Shown here piece by piece: positions 1-11,472 of a stretch of 64,000 nt of DNA (position 1 is its first letter; every line of letters begins with the position of its first letter). Source of the DNA: Blastocystis hominis. Taxonomy: Eukaryota; Sar; Bigyra; Opalinata; Blastocystidae. A program made the translations under genes and the position numbers. The notes below the pieces were generated by a model, which was given only the letters and a program-made list of their open reading frames with translations, was not told the DNA's origin and did not search any database. The stretch is from contig NW_013171830.1 of NCBI RefSeq assembly GCF_000151665.1, positions 179,065 through 243,064 of the forward strand, given 5' to 3'.

Positions 1-1350
1 TATCTTGATTTTACTACTGAAGAGCGAAATTCGACTTTTATGATATATGATTTAGGCGGTGGTACCTTTGATGTAACAATTTTAAGATGTGAAGGAGATC
101 AATTCACAGAACTAGCTACTGATGGTGATATATTTTGTGGTGGTCTTGATTTTGACAAATTGATATTGGATGAAATGAAGCAGAGATACATGGAACAAAT
201 TGGGGAACCAATTCCTGCGAAGTTAATAGCCAAAGTTCTCTCAAATTGCGAGCAAGCCAAAATTGCTTTACTAACCTCTCCTCACACTGAGATAGAAATT
301 ACAGATGATGTGTATCTCAGTTTTACATTGGCTGAAATGAATCGATTAATCGGCCCTAAACTTGCAGACACTTTGAAGATTTGTGATCGAGCAATTGCAG
401 CAGCTAAAATCACTGTTTCAGATATTGATAGTATCATTCTTGTTGGTGGTTCAACTCGACTTCTGTTAGTTGAAGAATTACTGAAAGGCCATTTTCCTAC
501 GATTCCTATAAAAGGAAACATCAGTCCTGATGAATGTGTGGCCTATGGTGCAGCTAAATATGGACATAATCTCGATTTACATCCAGATGTAAATGTGACT
601 GTACCTGAACCTGCATTTGAAGCTGTTAAACTTGATCCTGTACCTGTTCCGGTATATCCTGATTTGCCTGTAGTTGTTGAGCATATTCCAACTCCACAGC
701 CTAGTATGGAACAACCCGTACGGGTTATTGATATTGCATGCGTGGAATACTTTGCTCGATGCCCTAGCGACATTGGAATTGCAAATAGAGGACGAATGGA
801 AGTTCTCATTCCACGAAACACTGCTTTACCTAAGTTGGAGAAAAAATTGATTCGTTTGAGGAATGTCGAACGTCCACTAACTCGCATTCCACTTTATCAA
901 GGCAATGATCCGATCGCTAAGAATAATGGAATGCTGAAGAGACTTGAAGTGAAATTGGAACTACACAAAGACGCTTATTTACTCATAATATTGGATATGC
1001 AGAAGGATGGATCTTTATCTGTGCGAGTAGTGGACTTTAATACTGGAGATAGTTACGAATACAAAGATATTCAATCAGCAATGTCACAAGAAGAATTGAG
1101 AGGTCGTCAAGATGCAGTTGAGCAAGAAAGAAGAACTAGAAATTATGTAAGTGAAATGGATAACATTCGTAATCGACTACAAAAGTGGGGCTTCTCGCTG
1201 ATAGAAGCAGGAGCCAGCGAAGAAGACCAAAAGATCATTAACCAAAGAATAAGGCAGTTGTCGCGATTAGAAAGTTTTGAATTAACCGAAGATTTAACAG
1301 ACGAAATCTATAATATTTTTGCTGAAATCAGCGAGAGGGTAATGGAATAA
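1..1350 (+). CDS. Hsp70-like chaperone, 5' end outside window (copy 1)
   Basis: This is the C-terminal two thirds of an Hsp70/DnaK-family ATPase. The frame is open from base 1, starting in the nucleotide-binding domain just before the phosphate loop (DLGGGTFDV) and continuing through the adenosine motif (ILVGGSTR). A short proline-rich linker leads to a substrate-binding domain with the usual IPRNT and YQG signatures, and a charged helical tail. It is nearly identical to the complete copy starting at 2965, but its linker is shorter and its last ~35 residues differ. It ends in a genomic TAA, followed within 25 bases by TGTTTGTA. The role is inferred from the family: ATP-driven folding of client proteins. 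No ER-retention or organelle signal is visible in this part. No introns. Confidence 0.9.
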   Translation, partial: YLDFTTEERNSTFMIYDLGGGTFDVTILRCEGDQFTELATDGDIFCGGLDFDKLILDEMKQRYMEQIGEPIPAKLIAKVLSNCEQAKIALLTSPHTEIEITDDVYLSFTLAEMNRLIGPKLADTLKICDRAIAAAKITVSDIDSIILVGGSTRLLLVEELLKGHFPTIPIKGNISPDECVAYGAAKYGHNLDLHPDVNVTVPEPAFEAVKLDPVPVPVYPDLPVVVEHIPTPQPSMEQPVRVIDIACVEYFARCPSDIGIANRGRMEVLIPRNTALPKLEKKLIRLRNVERPLTRIPLYQGNDPIAKNNGMLKRLEVKLELHKDAYLLIILDMQKDGSLSVRVVDFNTGDSYEYKDIQSAMSQEELRGRQDAVEQERRTRNYVSEMDNIRNRLQKWGFSLIEAGASEEDQKIINQRIRQLSRLESFELTEDLTDEIYNIFAEISERVME

Positions 1351-1507
1351 ATAGATAAACAATCAATTTGTTTGTATATAATAAAGGAGGTGGAGGACGA
1401 GTGGGATAACTAAATTGAGGTTGATTTGTCAAACTAGTATCTTGTTGTTTTCGAAGTTGAATGAATCTATTTCTGTAAGAATCAAGATTGAAACGGGAAG
1501 TATCGGA
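1..1507. repeat. Segmental duplication, upstream unit (visible part)
   Basis: Bases 1-1507 match 3520-5124 nearly base for base, so the duplication period is about 3.52 kb. The match covers the Hsp70 gene plus about 150 bases of 3' flank (1359-1507 against 4976-5124) and stops abruptly: after the shared GGAAGTATCGGAG the two copies diverge. The copied flank includes the antisense of the last exon of the neighbouring minus-strand gene, so here that exon survives only as a fragment. The main difference is an extra ~110-base proline-rich segment in the downstream copy. Confidence 0.9.
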
Positions 1508-2964
1508 GAATGTAATACATAATGAATGATATTGTCCGATAGAACAGACCCCAATGATGTACAGACAGATAGAGCAGTGTAGCTTCGTTCCAGATAATTT
1601 GTTAAATGCAAATGTACAAGATCGATAGCTTAAAAAACAAACAAGTAATCCTTATCGAAAAACAAATGCAAATTAAAAATGGAAATATGAATTTCTGTGA
1701 TCCAGAGTATATTTAAGTGAAAGGAATGATAATTGTTGGCCAATTTCATATCAGTATAAAACTAGATCAAAGGGATCTCGTTTCTCAACATTGTCCTATT
1801 GCTTTTTTCTAAAGAGTATACCCGGTTATGTCAACTTTGACTAAACTTATGAGTACTCTTAATGTTAATATTGTCATTTCATGCAGTAATCTCGGTCAGT
1901 AGCTCTCTATTATCTATTGTTTTATGTTGTATCATCATCAAATGCACCATTTGAGATATAGTCCTATATGTACAGTACTATCCACTTTTATTATTCTTAT
2001 AATTTCTACCGATATTTGTATATCTGCAAATTGGTATCCTTATTATTATTATTATTTATTGAGCCTCTCTGTATGATCAACAGTAAAATGTCCAACACCC
2101 AATGTAGGTTTCAACCAATGAAGTGATGATAAAGAAAAACACTTTATCTGTGATGACGAAAAGTAGTTCTCGTAAATACAATATGGACTAACACCATACG
2201 CGTAACCAGACTAGTAATCTTCCTCTGTGGCCTATATAAAGTGTAAGGTACTTAATCTCAACTTTATTCTTATATATTTGAAACGATAGAATAATGATTC
2301 CTGTGTTTAGGACGAATAATACTGTCCCATTAAAACAAAAAGATGAATAAGAGCATCGTTGTCCAAATAGTTCGATTAGTCATAGTAACAGATAAGAAGA
2401 GTATTTTGTCTAGAGCGTTATCATCAGTCCTAGAAAAGTCTCTTGATACTATATGATTGACAAATAAACCCATTATGACTAGAAATCTACAATTAGGAAA
2501 TGAAATAACAACGATAGAGTGTAACGGGAGAATCCTTACCAGCAATTATTATAAAAATACTGATTATAATCGTCTGTATACGAAATAATGCTGGATGCTC
2601 TTCTAGAAAAAAGAATGCATATAACCTTAACTAGCTTAATTCAACAATATCTCTAGATTATTATATCAAAGAATCTAGTATAGTTATCAACCTTATCCCA
2701 AATACACAGACTTGTCACAAATACTTCAGTATCAAGATATGAACTTTTATCATCAAGAAAACAGTCACAAATCATTCAAGCGACAGTGTTATTAAAATGA
2801 CATTCATGCCATAAAAACTACTGCGTATTTGGCAACTGGTTTTCGAAGCAATAGGGTGTCACAAACTATTAATGTCGTACATTCTTCTTGTTTGTTGTTG
2901 TAATCATTGTTAACCCATTTCCGCGGTTCTCAGGATTTTAACCTGATTTCACAGTTTGTTTTAG
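1351..2964. other. Long AT-rich intergenic stretch
   Basis: This is the largest gene-free stretch in the window. Its first ~150 bases are the duplicated 3' flank of the Hsp70 gene, with a TGTTTGTA element near 1368. The rest is AT-rich, has no open frame with recognisable protein character and includes a short TTA/TAT repeat near 2040-2060. The reading frames seen on the minus strand are short and look random. No tRNA-like or other structured element was recognised. Confidence 0.6.
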
Positions 2965-4974
2965 ATGCAGTCAACTACATTTGGAATTGATTTGGGAACT
3001 ACTAATTCAGTAGCGGCATTATGGAAGAATGGAGCTATTGAAGTATTAGCATACAAGACAGGATCACGTCTGTTTCCTTCTTGTGTTGCCTATAATAAAA
3101 AGAATCCTGCCCAAAGTATTGTTGGGTATTTTGCTAAGCAAAAAATGCAAACCACAAGCTATGGTGTTTTCCACAGTTGTAAACGCCTTCTCGGAGTTAC
3201 TTATGACAATCCCATCGTTGCAAAAATGAATGGATCTGTGGGATATGATATACGAAATGGAGCTGATGACAAACTTGTCGTTGCTATTCAAACTGAAAGT
3301 GGAGATGTAGTAAAACATCCTGAAGATGTCGGTGCTATGATTTTATCAGCAATCGCCGAAGAAATGAAAGCTTATGCTGGATGTGATATACGAAATGCTG
3401 TAATAACAGTTCCTGCATATTTCGATCAATACAAACGAGATTTGACAAAATTGGCGGGTCAAATCGCGGGTTTGAATGTTCGTGCTATTATTTCCGAGCC
3501 TCAAGCTGCTGCTTATGCTTATCTTGATTTTACTACTGAAGGACGGGATTCGACTTTTATGATATATGATTTAGGCGGTGGTACCTTTGATGTAACAATT
3601 TTAAGATGTGAAGGAGATCAATTCACAGAACTAGCTACTGATGGTGATATATTTTGTGGTGGTCTTGATTTTGACAAATTGATATTGGATGAAATGAAGA
3701 AGAGATATATGGATGAAACTGGGGAACCAATTCCTGCGAAGTTAATAGCCAAAGTTCTCTCAAAATGTGAGCAAGCCAAAATTGCTTTACTAACCTCTCC
3801 TCACACTGAGATAGATATTACGGACGATGTGATAGTGGACTTTACTCGAGCCGAAATGAATCGATTAATCGGCCCTAAACTTGCAGACACTTTGAAGATT
3901 TGTGATCGAGCAATTGCAGCAGCTAAAATCACTGTTTCAGATATTGACAGTATCATTCTTGTTGGTGGTTCAACTCGACTTCTGTTAGTTGAAGAATTAC
4001 TGAAAGGCCATTTTCCTACGATTCCTATAAAAGGAAACATCAGTCCTGATGAATGTGTGGCCTATGGTGCAGCTAAATATGGACATAATCTCGATTTACA
4101 TCCAGATGTAAATGTGACTGTACCTGAACCTGCATTTGAAGATGCTGAACTTGTTCCTGTATTTGATAATTTTCCACCACCTGTTCCAGCTCCTCTATGT
4201 CCTCCATCGTCTGCTCCAAGCTCTATACCTCCTCCACCCCCTGTTCCAGGGTCTGTTGAAGAGTATATTCTCGCGTTCGAATCAAGATATCCCGATCTGC
4301 CTCCCAGGGATGAGCATATTCCAACTCCACAGCCTAGTATTGAGCAGCCCGTAGTTGTTACTGATATTGGAGGTGTGAAATACTTTGCTCGATGCCCTAG
4401 CGACATTGGAATTGCAAATAGAGGACGAATGGAAGTTCTCATTCCACGAAACACTGCTTTACCTAAGTTGGAGAAAAAATTGATTCGTTTGAGGAATGTC
4501 GAACGTCCACTAATTCGCATTCCACTTTATCAAGGCAATGATCCGATCGCTAAGAATAATGGAATGCTGAAGAGACTTGAAGTGAAATTGGAACTACACA
4601 AAGACGCTTATTTACTCATAATATTGGATATGCAGGAAGATGGATCTTTATCTGTGCGAGTAGTGGACTTTAATACTGGAGATAGTTACGAATACAAAGA
4701 TATTCAATCAGCAATGTCACAAGAAGAATTGAGAGGTCGTCAAGATGCAGTTGAGCAAGAAAGAAGAATTAGAAATCATCTACTTGCATTGGATAACATT
4801 CGTAATCGACTGCAAAAGTGGGGTTTCGTGCTGATAGAAGCAGGAGCCAGCGAAGAAGACCAAAAGATCATTAACCAGACCGACAGACGTTTACAGAACG
4901 ATCAATTAACCGAAGAATTATTGGATGAGGTCTATAAGATTTATGATGAAATACACAAAAAGTTAATTCAATAA
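2965..4974 (+). CDS. Hsp70-like chaperone, complete (copy 2)
   Basis: A 669-residue, intronless Hsp70-family protein. It begins directly at the ATPase domain with GIDLGTTNSV (residues ~7-16), so there is no signal or targeting peptide and a cytosolic location is likely. DLGGGTFDV lies near residue 200 and ILVGGSTR near 335. A proline-rich linker of about 75 residues separates the domains (around residues 390-465), much longer than in canonical Hsp70s. The substrate-binding domain (IPRNT, YQGNDPI) and a short charged lid follow. The C-terminus lacks EEVD and KDEL-type tails. It ends with genomic TAA, and TGTTTGTA follows at 4985. Its 3' end is tail-to-tail with the giant minus-strand gene, and the two predicted poly(A) sites lie within about 3 bases of each other. 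Confidence 0.93.
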   Translation: MQSTTFGIDLGTTNSVAALWKNGAIEVLAYKTGSRLFPSCVAYNKKNPAQSIVGYFAKQKMQTTSYGVFHSCKRLLGVTYDNPIVAKMNGSVGYDIRNGADDKLVVAIQTESGDVVKHPEDVGAMILSAIAEEMKAYAGCDIRNAVITVPAYFDQYKRDLTKLAGQIAGLNVRAIISEPQAAAYAYLDFTTEGRDSTFMIYDLGGGTFDVTILRCEGDQFTELATDGDIFCGGLDFDKLILDEMKKRYMDETGEPIPAKLIAKVLSKCEQAKIALLTSPHTEIDITDDVIVDFTRAEMNRLIGPKLADTLKICDRAIAAAKITVSDIDSIILVGGSTRLLLVEELLKGHFPTIPIKGNISPDECVAYGAAKYGHNLDLHPDVNVTVPEPAFEDAELVPVFDNFPPPVPAPLCPPSSAPSSIPPPPPVPGSVEEYILAFESRYPDLPPRDEHIPTPQPSIEQPVVVTDIGGVKYFARCPSDIGIANRGRMEVLIPRNTALPKLEKKLIRLRNVERPLIRIPLYQGNDPIAKNNGMLKRLEVKLELHKDAYLLIILDMQEDGSLSVRVVDFNTGDSYEYKDIQSAMSQEELRGRQDAVEQERRIRNHLLALDNIRNRLQKWGFVLIEAGASEEDQKIINQTDRRLQNDQLTEELLDEVYKIYDEIHKKLIQ

Positions 4975-5124
4975 ACAATCAATTTGTTTGTATATAATAA
5001 AGGAGGTGGAGGACGAGTGGGATAACTAAATTGAGGTTGATTTGTCAAACTAGTATCTTGTTGTTTTCGAAGTTGAATGAATCTATTTCTGTAAGAATCA
5101 AGATTGAAACGGGAAGTATCGGAG
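3520..5124. repeat. Segmental duplication, downstream unit
   Basis: This is the partner of bases 1-1507. It carries most of the complete Hsp70-like gene and the shared 3' flank. Here the flank is functional sequence of the neighbouring gene, because it holds the last exon of the minus-strand UBL-ARM gene. The near-identity of the copies, including silent positions, suggests recent duplication or gene conversion. Confidence 0.85.
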
Positions 5125-8100
5125 CTTGTTCGCTCGATCACTCCATACAAATCAGAATTGTCTCTTATCATTTGCCGGCCGATTTCTACGCATAACACTC
5201 CACTTCTAAAATTCTTTACCATATTGACACATCCATAAAAGCAAACTGCACATCGCGATTAGCGAATCCTCCAGCGAAGCCTTCTCCATTCTCTCACACA
5301 GAATCTCTTCCAACCCCTCTCTCAGTAAAAATACAACGCCCTCTTCGCTTCTGCACACAGTTTCCATCATCTCGCACACGATCCGAATGCTTGTTTCTTC
5401 GCAGTCCTTCAAAATCCGCAGCAGCCAAGCTCCGCCGATCTGGCTCACCGCCTCTTGCGAGAGACAATTCGCCGCTTGCAAGCTCGAGACATCCTCCACG
5501 ATCGATTGGAGCAGCGACAGAACCGAAGCCGACTGCTGTGCGGCGGCCAGCGCAAAGATCAGCTCGACTACCGAGCGCAGATTTGTCGACGGTGCCGTTG
5601 CTTTCAGCTGCTCTACGCGTGAACTCGGAGCGATGAACGAACGCAGACAAAGCGACAAGAGCGAAATGGCCTCAATACACTGCTGCTCGTTGAGACGCAT
5701 CTGCTTGAGTCCTTCGACGAAATCCCGCGCCGAACTCGTCGTGAATCGAAGGCGATCGGAGTTTGCGTTCGCTGCCTGGGTTTGACAAACGGCCTGGTAG
5801 AGAAGCTGGAAGACCTCGTTGCGACGCTTCAGAGTTTTGAGCGAGAACAAATAGAGAACGTCTTCGAACAGCGCAGCGTTCTCTAGGAATGAGCGTCGAT
5901 CGGAACCGCGACCAGGCAGCGCCGAGCAGTAGATAAACCGAAGAAAATCGACAACCCGAGGGTTGGCGGAGTGCCTTCGAAGACTGGAACGCAGCCACGC
6001 TCGGCCCTCCTTTTCCAAAAAGAACGACAATGCGAACGGACAGTTGGTGAGAATCTCGCACAGCGAAATCCCCTCTTCCTCCTCCAGAATCTTGTCGTTC
6101 AGGTAGTGGAACAACACCCCGCCGAACTCCGCCTCCGAGAGAAAATGCAGCGAGTAGTGACACACCAGGCAGATTAACTCCATGCGGAGCTGAAGGCTTT
6201 CTTCGACGATCTGCATGTCGTTCGCGGACTGATCGATCAGCCAGGATTCCACGCCTTTGATCGGCCCTTCTGTCAGCGAGATCTTCAGGATGGCTTGCAG
6301 CACGTGGAGAAGCGCGGTGGAGGACAGGGAGGTCGATGCGCGCGTGAGGAAGAGGGAGATCAGGGAGGATTGCTTGAGATAAGCGGAGGCGAAGGCTAGG
6401 ATGGAAAGGATGGCGAGGAAGTACGTACCGTGATCGCTGAGCACTTCGATCAGCACGCTAATGACGAGATAATAAGAGGAGGAGAGTTCCTTGGAGTCGC
6501 TGAGGCGGCTTTGAAGACTTTCCAATAAGACCTGCAGATCGTCGGGTTGGAGGGCGAGGAGCGCGGCGTCGCTGCAAAGCACGATGACGATCTTCATGCA
6601 GAGATTGTCGTTCCGAAGAGAGCTCTTCAAACTCGCCACCAGCGTTTTGAATAGCTCGGGACTGAGGAGCTTCGCGGAGAGTTTCGGCGAGTCGAACATG
6701 CGGATGAGAATGTCCATCACTTCGATCGTAGGCTTCTTCAGAATGTCCCGCAGAATCGAAACGGTCTCGCGCAGAATCTTCTGCGACTTCTCTTCTTCCT
6801 GCGCGTGGAAGGACGCTTGCAGACATCCGATCTGCAGCTGGAGAACCAGATCTTGCGAATAGTAAGCCTTGATCGACTGAACGGATCGCACCAACACATC
6901 TACAACTAACCAACGCAATGAGGCCAAACCATAAAGAGACCGGCTTTCCGTTTCTTTCCCAGAGAGAGCAGCTATCAATGAACCGAAAATCTAAGAAGCG
7001 TACTTCCAGCAGGACGGAGCTTCGATCGTGTCCAGAGATTGGAAGTGAGGCCTGGACATGTGACGCAGACGAAAATGGTCTGCACGACGGCGTTCATGAG
7101 ATTGCGATCCTCGATCGATTTCGCGATGCAGTGCACCGCGCTCTCTTCCATAAGCATCAGTTCGTCCATTGTGACCAATCCGGAATGATATTGAATCGTG
7201 TATCGGCAGCAGAACCAGATCGGAATCATCCACGACACGTCCGTTTCGCTCTGGAGGAGTCTCGAAATGAGATTCAGCGATCGGAGCTGCTTGTCTCCGA
7301 GCTCGTTTTGAAGCAGAAGCATCAGACAGTTCAGTGCAGCGCGCTTCACGCCTCGCGAGACCATCTCCGACGTGCAGACGGAGAGGATCACGGAATAGCC
7401 GGAGGTTTCTAAGAAGGAACGCATCGTGCTCGGCTGCTTCTCGATCACAAACTGGATCGTCGAGAGCACTTTTTCCACGGTCTCCGCGCTCTCCTCGGAG
7501 TTCAACGGGAGATCTTTGAGGAATCGCTGGATGACTCTGATGGAGACGGAGAAGAAGTTGTGCGTCGCGAGGTAGTTGGCTCCCTCTGGAATGCTGCTGA
7601 GTTCGTGGAAGAGCGTGAAGATGTTGAGAATCAGCGACTTGTGGGAGATGTGGTACATGATCACGTCGTCGATGTTGTTCAGAATGCCGCTTAGAAGGAT
7701 CGATCGGATTGACTGCTCGCCGATCTGTGCGACCAGGACGAGAATGCGGATCAGTCCGTAGCAGATGTTCTTCACGGTGCGATAGTCGGAGAGAAGCGAC
7801 TTCAAGTTGGGGAGATAAGGAACCAGCACAGCGGCAGACGAAGCTATGGAGAAGCAAATCCGAACGGAATACAGCGAATGCAGAGAGTCTGGATGATCTG
7901 CAGCGCCGCTTTGACGAGATCGCGCTTCTGCTCATATCGCAAGAACACATTGATGCAGATGCCGATTAGATTGTTCTGCTCGACTTGCTGAAGGTACTGC
8001 GGGTTGGTCAGCGCGATCTGGAAGACTTTCAGCACCGCCAGAACCACTTCGGGAGAGGACGCGTTGCTCCGAATCACACTCTCGAGAATGCACTGGCCAT

Positions 8101-11100
8101 TCGACTGGAAGAATGCGATCTGGATCTCCTGGTATTTGACTTGGAAGATCGAGGAAAGCAAGTCCAAAACTTCCACACGATGCTGATTGGACATCGTTGT
8201 ATCCAAGTCTTCCAAGATCAACTCGATTAAGGGCTTCTCTAAATCGATCGCAGGACATGGAACCGGAGGCAGGTTTTCTATTGCTGATTCCATTTGTTCA
8301 CGTCGGACCCTCGCCGAGATTCCGCAGTGCGTACAACGCATAGCCACGAATGTACACGTCGATCGTTTCGCGCGCAGCGTACCTTAACGCATTCATAACG
8401 GACGCTCGACTCAACCGATCGACGTATTCCGCTACAATTAATGAGAGGACGTCCAACACAAACTTCGCTTCGAAAGCAGATAAAGCGTGTAGACGGTATG
8501 TCCACAAATCGTGTAGTTCAGATTGTACTGATAAATCACCTTATTCAGTACCTCGATCACATCGCCCCGCAACAACACATCCAGTTTGTATCCTATCGTT
8601 TACTGCGATGAGAAAGTATTACTCTGAGCGATCGTGCTGATGATCACCACGCCGTCTTGGATGATCGGCGTGTCTTCCAGGCGAGACGACATTACCTTCG
8701 CGATGATCCACGGGAACATCGACAGATCGACGTAGTAGCTCACTTCGTCGAAGAGATCTGCGTTGAAAAAGAGGGAGAAAGCGCTACTGAAGTTCAGAAG
8801 CACCGCCAGACAGCGCATCAGGCATCCGAGATAGTCTGACTCGTGAGAAATGTCCAGCTCCGAAAGAAGGAACGAAAAGATATCGTCTCCCGTCGCTGCG
8901 TCGTTTTTCATCGTTAACAAGGGTGCAGAAAAATCGATCTCCCCGGAGCTCTGCGTGTTCATTCAACCCTCCTTTGCTACATCGAAGTTCTGGATCTGGA
9001 GCCGAATCTTTTCATGACGTGGCGAAGATCCAGACGATTTGCGCTTGCCGTTGTTTCGAATCTTAATCTCCGGCCCCGTTCTCGGTCCGTATAACAATTT
9101 GGGCGTGATGTACACACCTATAAAGAATTGGGAAAGCAACGCTCTAAACTACAGTCCGATTTCTTCGCAGTCTGCTTCTGCTTGGCGTCCTGCAGTTTGT
9201 CGAGTTCCTTCTGCAATTCGCAGAGTTCCTCGCCGTTGAGCACGTCTTTCAAACAGTCGAAACATTCCACGACGTTCAGTTTGGCGAGCGAATCCCTTCC
9301 GCTTTCTAGAATCCGTCAAACGCGCTGAGCCAGAAAGTACCATATTCATTGACTTTGCTGAAAAGCTTTAGCAGAGCGAGGGCTACAGGGAAGGAATAGC
9401 TTTCGTACATGAAGGCGACGAGGCTTTCAAGAGTAGAGACATCCCAAATGTGTTCTCGGCAAATCCCTAAAGATAAAAAGAAGAGTGGAAAAGAAGAACA
9501 TGAGTTTGAAATAATGTTATCGAAACATCGAAATGCGACGAGAAACAATTCCGCTTCAGTTTTATGAATCGACAAAAACGATTCGATCGAATCGATCACT
9601 CCCAGATTCGACAAATAGATACAGTACTCGTCTATTTCATCACACACCTCTCTCAATCCCACTCGTAATACAAATCTGCTCGACCAGCAACAGCACAGAA
9701 ATCAGTAAACTCACATCATTCAACTCATTATTCACCATCGTGATAATCGGCTCCATCATTCCAGACACGATAAACTGTCTTTTCATATTCTCTAGCATCC
9801 CATTCATCCGTCAAATCCAACCTGTCTTCAGAATGTTCGTCAGGAACCCGCAGAACGCGCGAATCTGCACCATGTCGTATTTCTCCACGTACTTTTTGAA
9901 GGTGAACAGAATTCGCTGCGATTCAAACGTCGCATACACCGAAGCTACGTTGCACGTTTCCTCCTTTCCTACCATTCGAAAGAAACGTCTGGAAGAGAGA
10001 AAAAATGCTTCGCGTGGCCACCGGCGAGTTGCAATACACCAAGAAGTGCGACATGATTTGCAGCACGGAGGTGGCGTCAAAAGTCATCAAGAGATCGCTG
10101 TCTAGAGCTGATGGACTAAAAAAGAACGCTGACTATTGAGGAGAAGGCGGTTTAGAATGGACGCAATTTGAAGGAGCAGCGATGCGTTCAAGGACAATTG
10201 TGCGCAAGAGAAGAGGATTTGGATCGCTTCAGGGTAATTCAGACTCTGAACAGCGTTCTCGGTATCTAGAAATAAGGGGTTTTCTCTCGAGAAGAGCGGA
10301 CCTTCTTTAAGGAGAAGATTGTATAAAATGGTAATAACGATGTTTACGATCTGGATGTCCGTCGAGTAGTCCTTTAAAATATCGATGATAAGCGAGGCGG
10401 ACGCACCGCATTGTTCTTTTAACACTTCTAGAGGATCAGGAGCAATGCAGAGAACGAACTGGTCACAATAAACTTATACCATCCCAGTAAGGATAAAAAC
10501 ACATCACGAGGTACTTTAAACTTGAACGCAGAAAACACCAACTCATGCACGCCAACGTAAATATTTGGGTGATAGTCGATATCTAGAATGGAATCGCAAC
10601 TCTTCCACCCATACTGGAAAAATGAAGTCGAAGCTTTTCAACAGCTTTGGGAATGTTGTCTAACTGGAATAACACTGAACGAATCTCTTGAAAAGCATTC
10701 GAAATCTTTCGCTCCTTTATTAAATCATAAATCGACGACAGCTCTAGATATCGAATGCACAGAAAAGAAAAAGTACGATTATCGATTTCATCAAAAACAC
10801 ACTGACTTTTCACTAAAGCGTCAATATCGAGTTCTGAATTTCCTTCATCCTAGAATAAACACGCAAATTCAAAAGTACGACAAAAAACAACGAGATAACA
10901 GAACCTTCTATAATTCCGATTTCATTGATCACATCTGTGTCTACAAGCTTTCTACCATTGAACACACAGATAAAATTAGGATTTTCGATTTGAAGTTCCT
11001 TCTAACTCATAACTTCCCAAAATCACAGAACATACTTTGATATGAGAAGAAACTGCCAGCCTTAGTGAGCGAAACTGCTGAAAACTCCTTACTGGAATAG

Positions 11101-11158
11101 ATAGCAATAAAGAGCTCTTTTCATTTAGTACTGTGATGAGAAATCTCTGCTCAATCAT
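4982..11158 (-). CDS. Giant ubiquitin-like domain / ARM-HEAT repeat protein
   Basis: About 17-18 short introns join a single frame of roughly 1,900 residues. The start chosen is the ATG at 11158 (MIEQRFLITVLNEK), which opens a ubiquitin-like fold. Its second half reads ICVFNGRKLVDTD and matches the usual L-x-F-x-G-K-x-L-x-D pattern. The remainder is almost entirely alpha-helical ARM/HEAT-like repeats with leucine-rich helices. No HECT, RING, U-box or USP catalytic motif is visible. Examples of frame-restoring introns are 6972-7003 and 5186-5219. The last exon overlaps the Hsp70 3' end. There the frame ends at a T (4982), four bases before TGTTTATT, so the stop is probably made by polyadenylation; a genomic TGA lies at 4968. 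The function is unknown; UBL plus ARM hints at the ubiquitin or proteasome pathway, which is inference. Confidence 0.75.
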
Positions 11159-11472
11159 ATGGTCTATTGATAGGGTTAGCTCTTCTGCGACAAAAAGCCA
11201 AATTTCACACCATGTACTTACGATCTGAATAATATACAAAATATCGAACTCAAGCAATATAATAATACGCTACAAATCGATTAATGCTTGAATCGATCCA
11301 AATTTGATAAAGCGGAACAAACGATTTTCCCCTATTTTTGGAGTTGCATAGTTTGCTTTTCAATTCTTCTAACAATACGCAAGAAGGGTTGTGTGTCTTT
11401 CACCCTTGAATTTCGCGCGCAGAAAGAGATAGAAACCACAGAGACTTAATCAATTTCGAACATACCATTTTT
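11159..11472. promoter_or_regulatory. Divergent intergenic region
   Basis: This 314-base region separates the divergent UBL-ARM gene (-) and RecA gene (+) and must hold both promoters. It is AT-rich, has no open frame of note and no TATA-like element I would trust. Confidence 0.4.

Noticed and set aside
1429-2545. Short minus-strand frames in the 1.35-2.96 kb gap
   Set aside because: 60-71 codons each, AT-driven composition, no splice-consistent extension and no homology. The first overlaps the duplicated fragment of the UBL-ARM last exon in the wrong frame.
1-5124. Transposon as the cause of the Hsp70 repeat
   Set aside because: No terminal repeats, target-site duplication or transposase gene; the repeat edge falls inside a neighbouring host exon, which fits plain segmental duplication.
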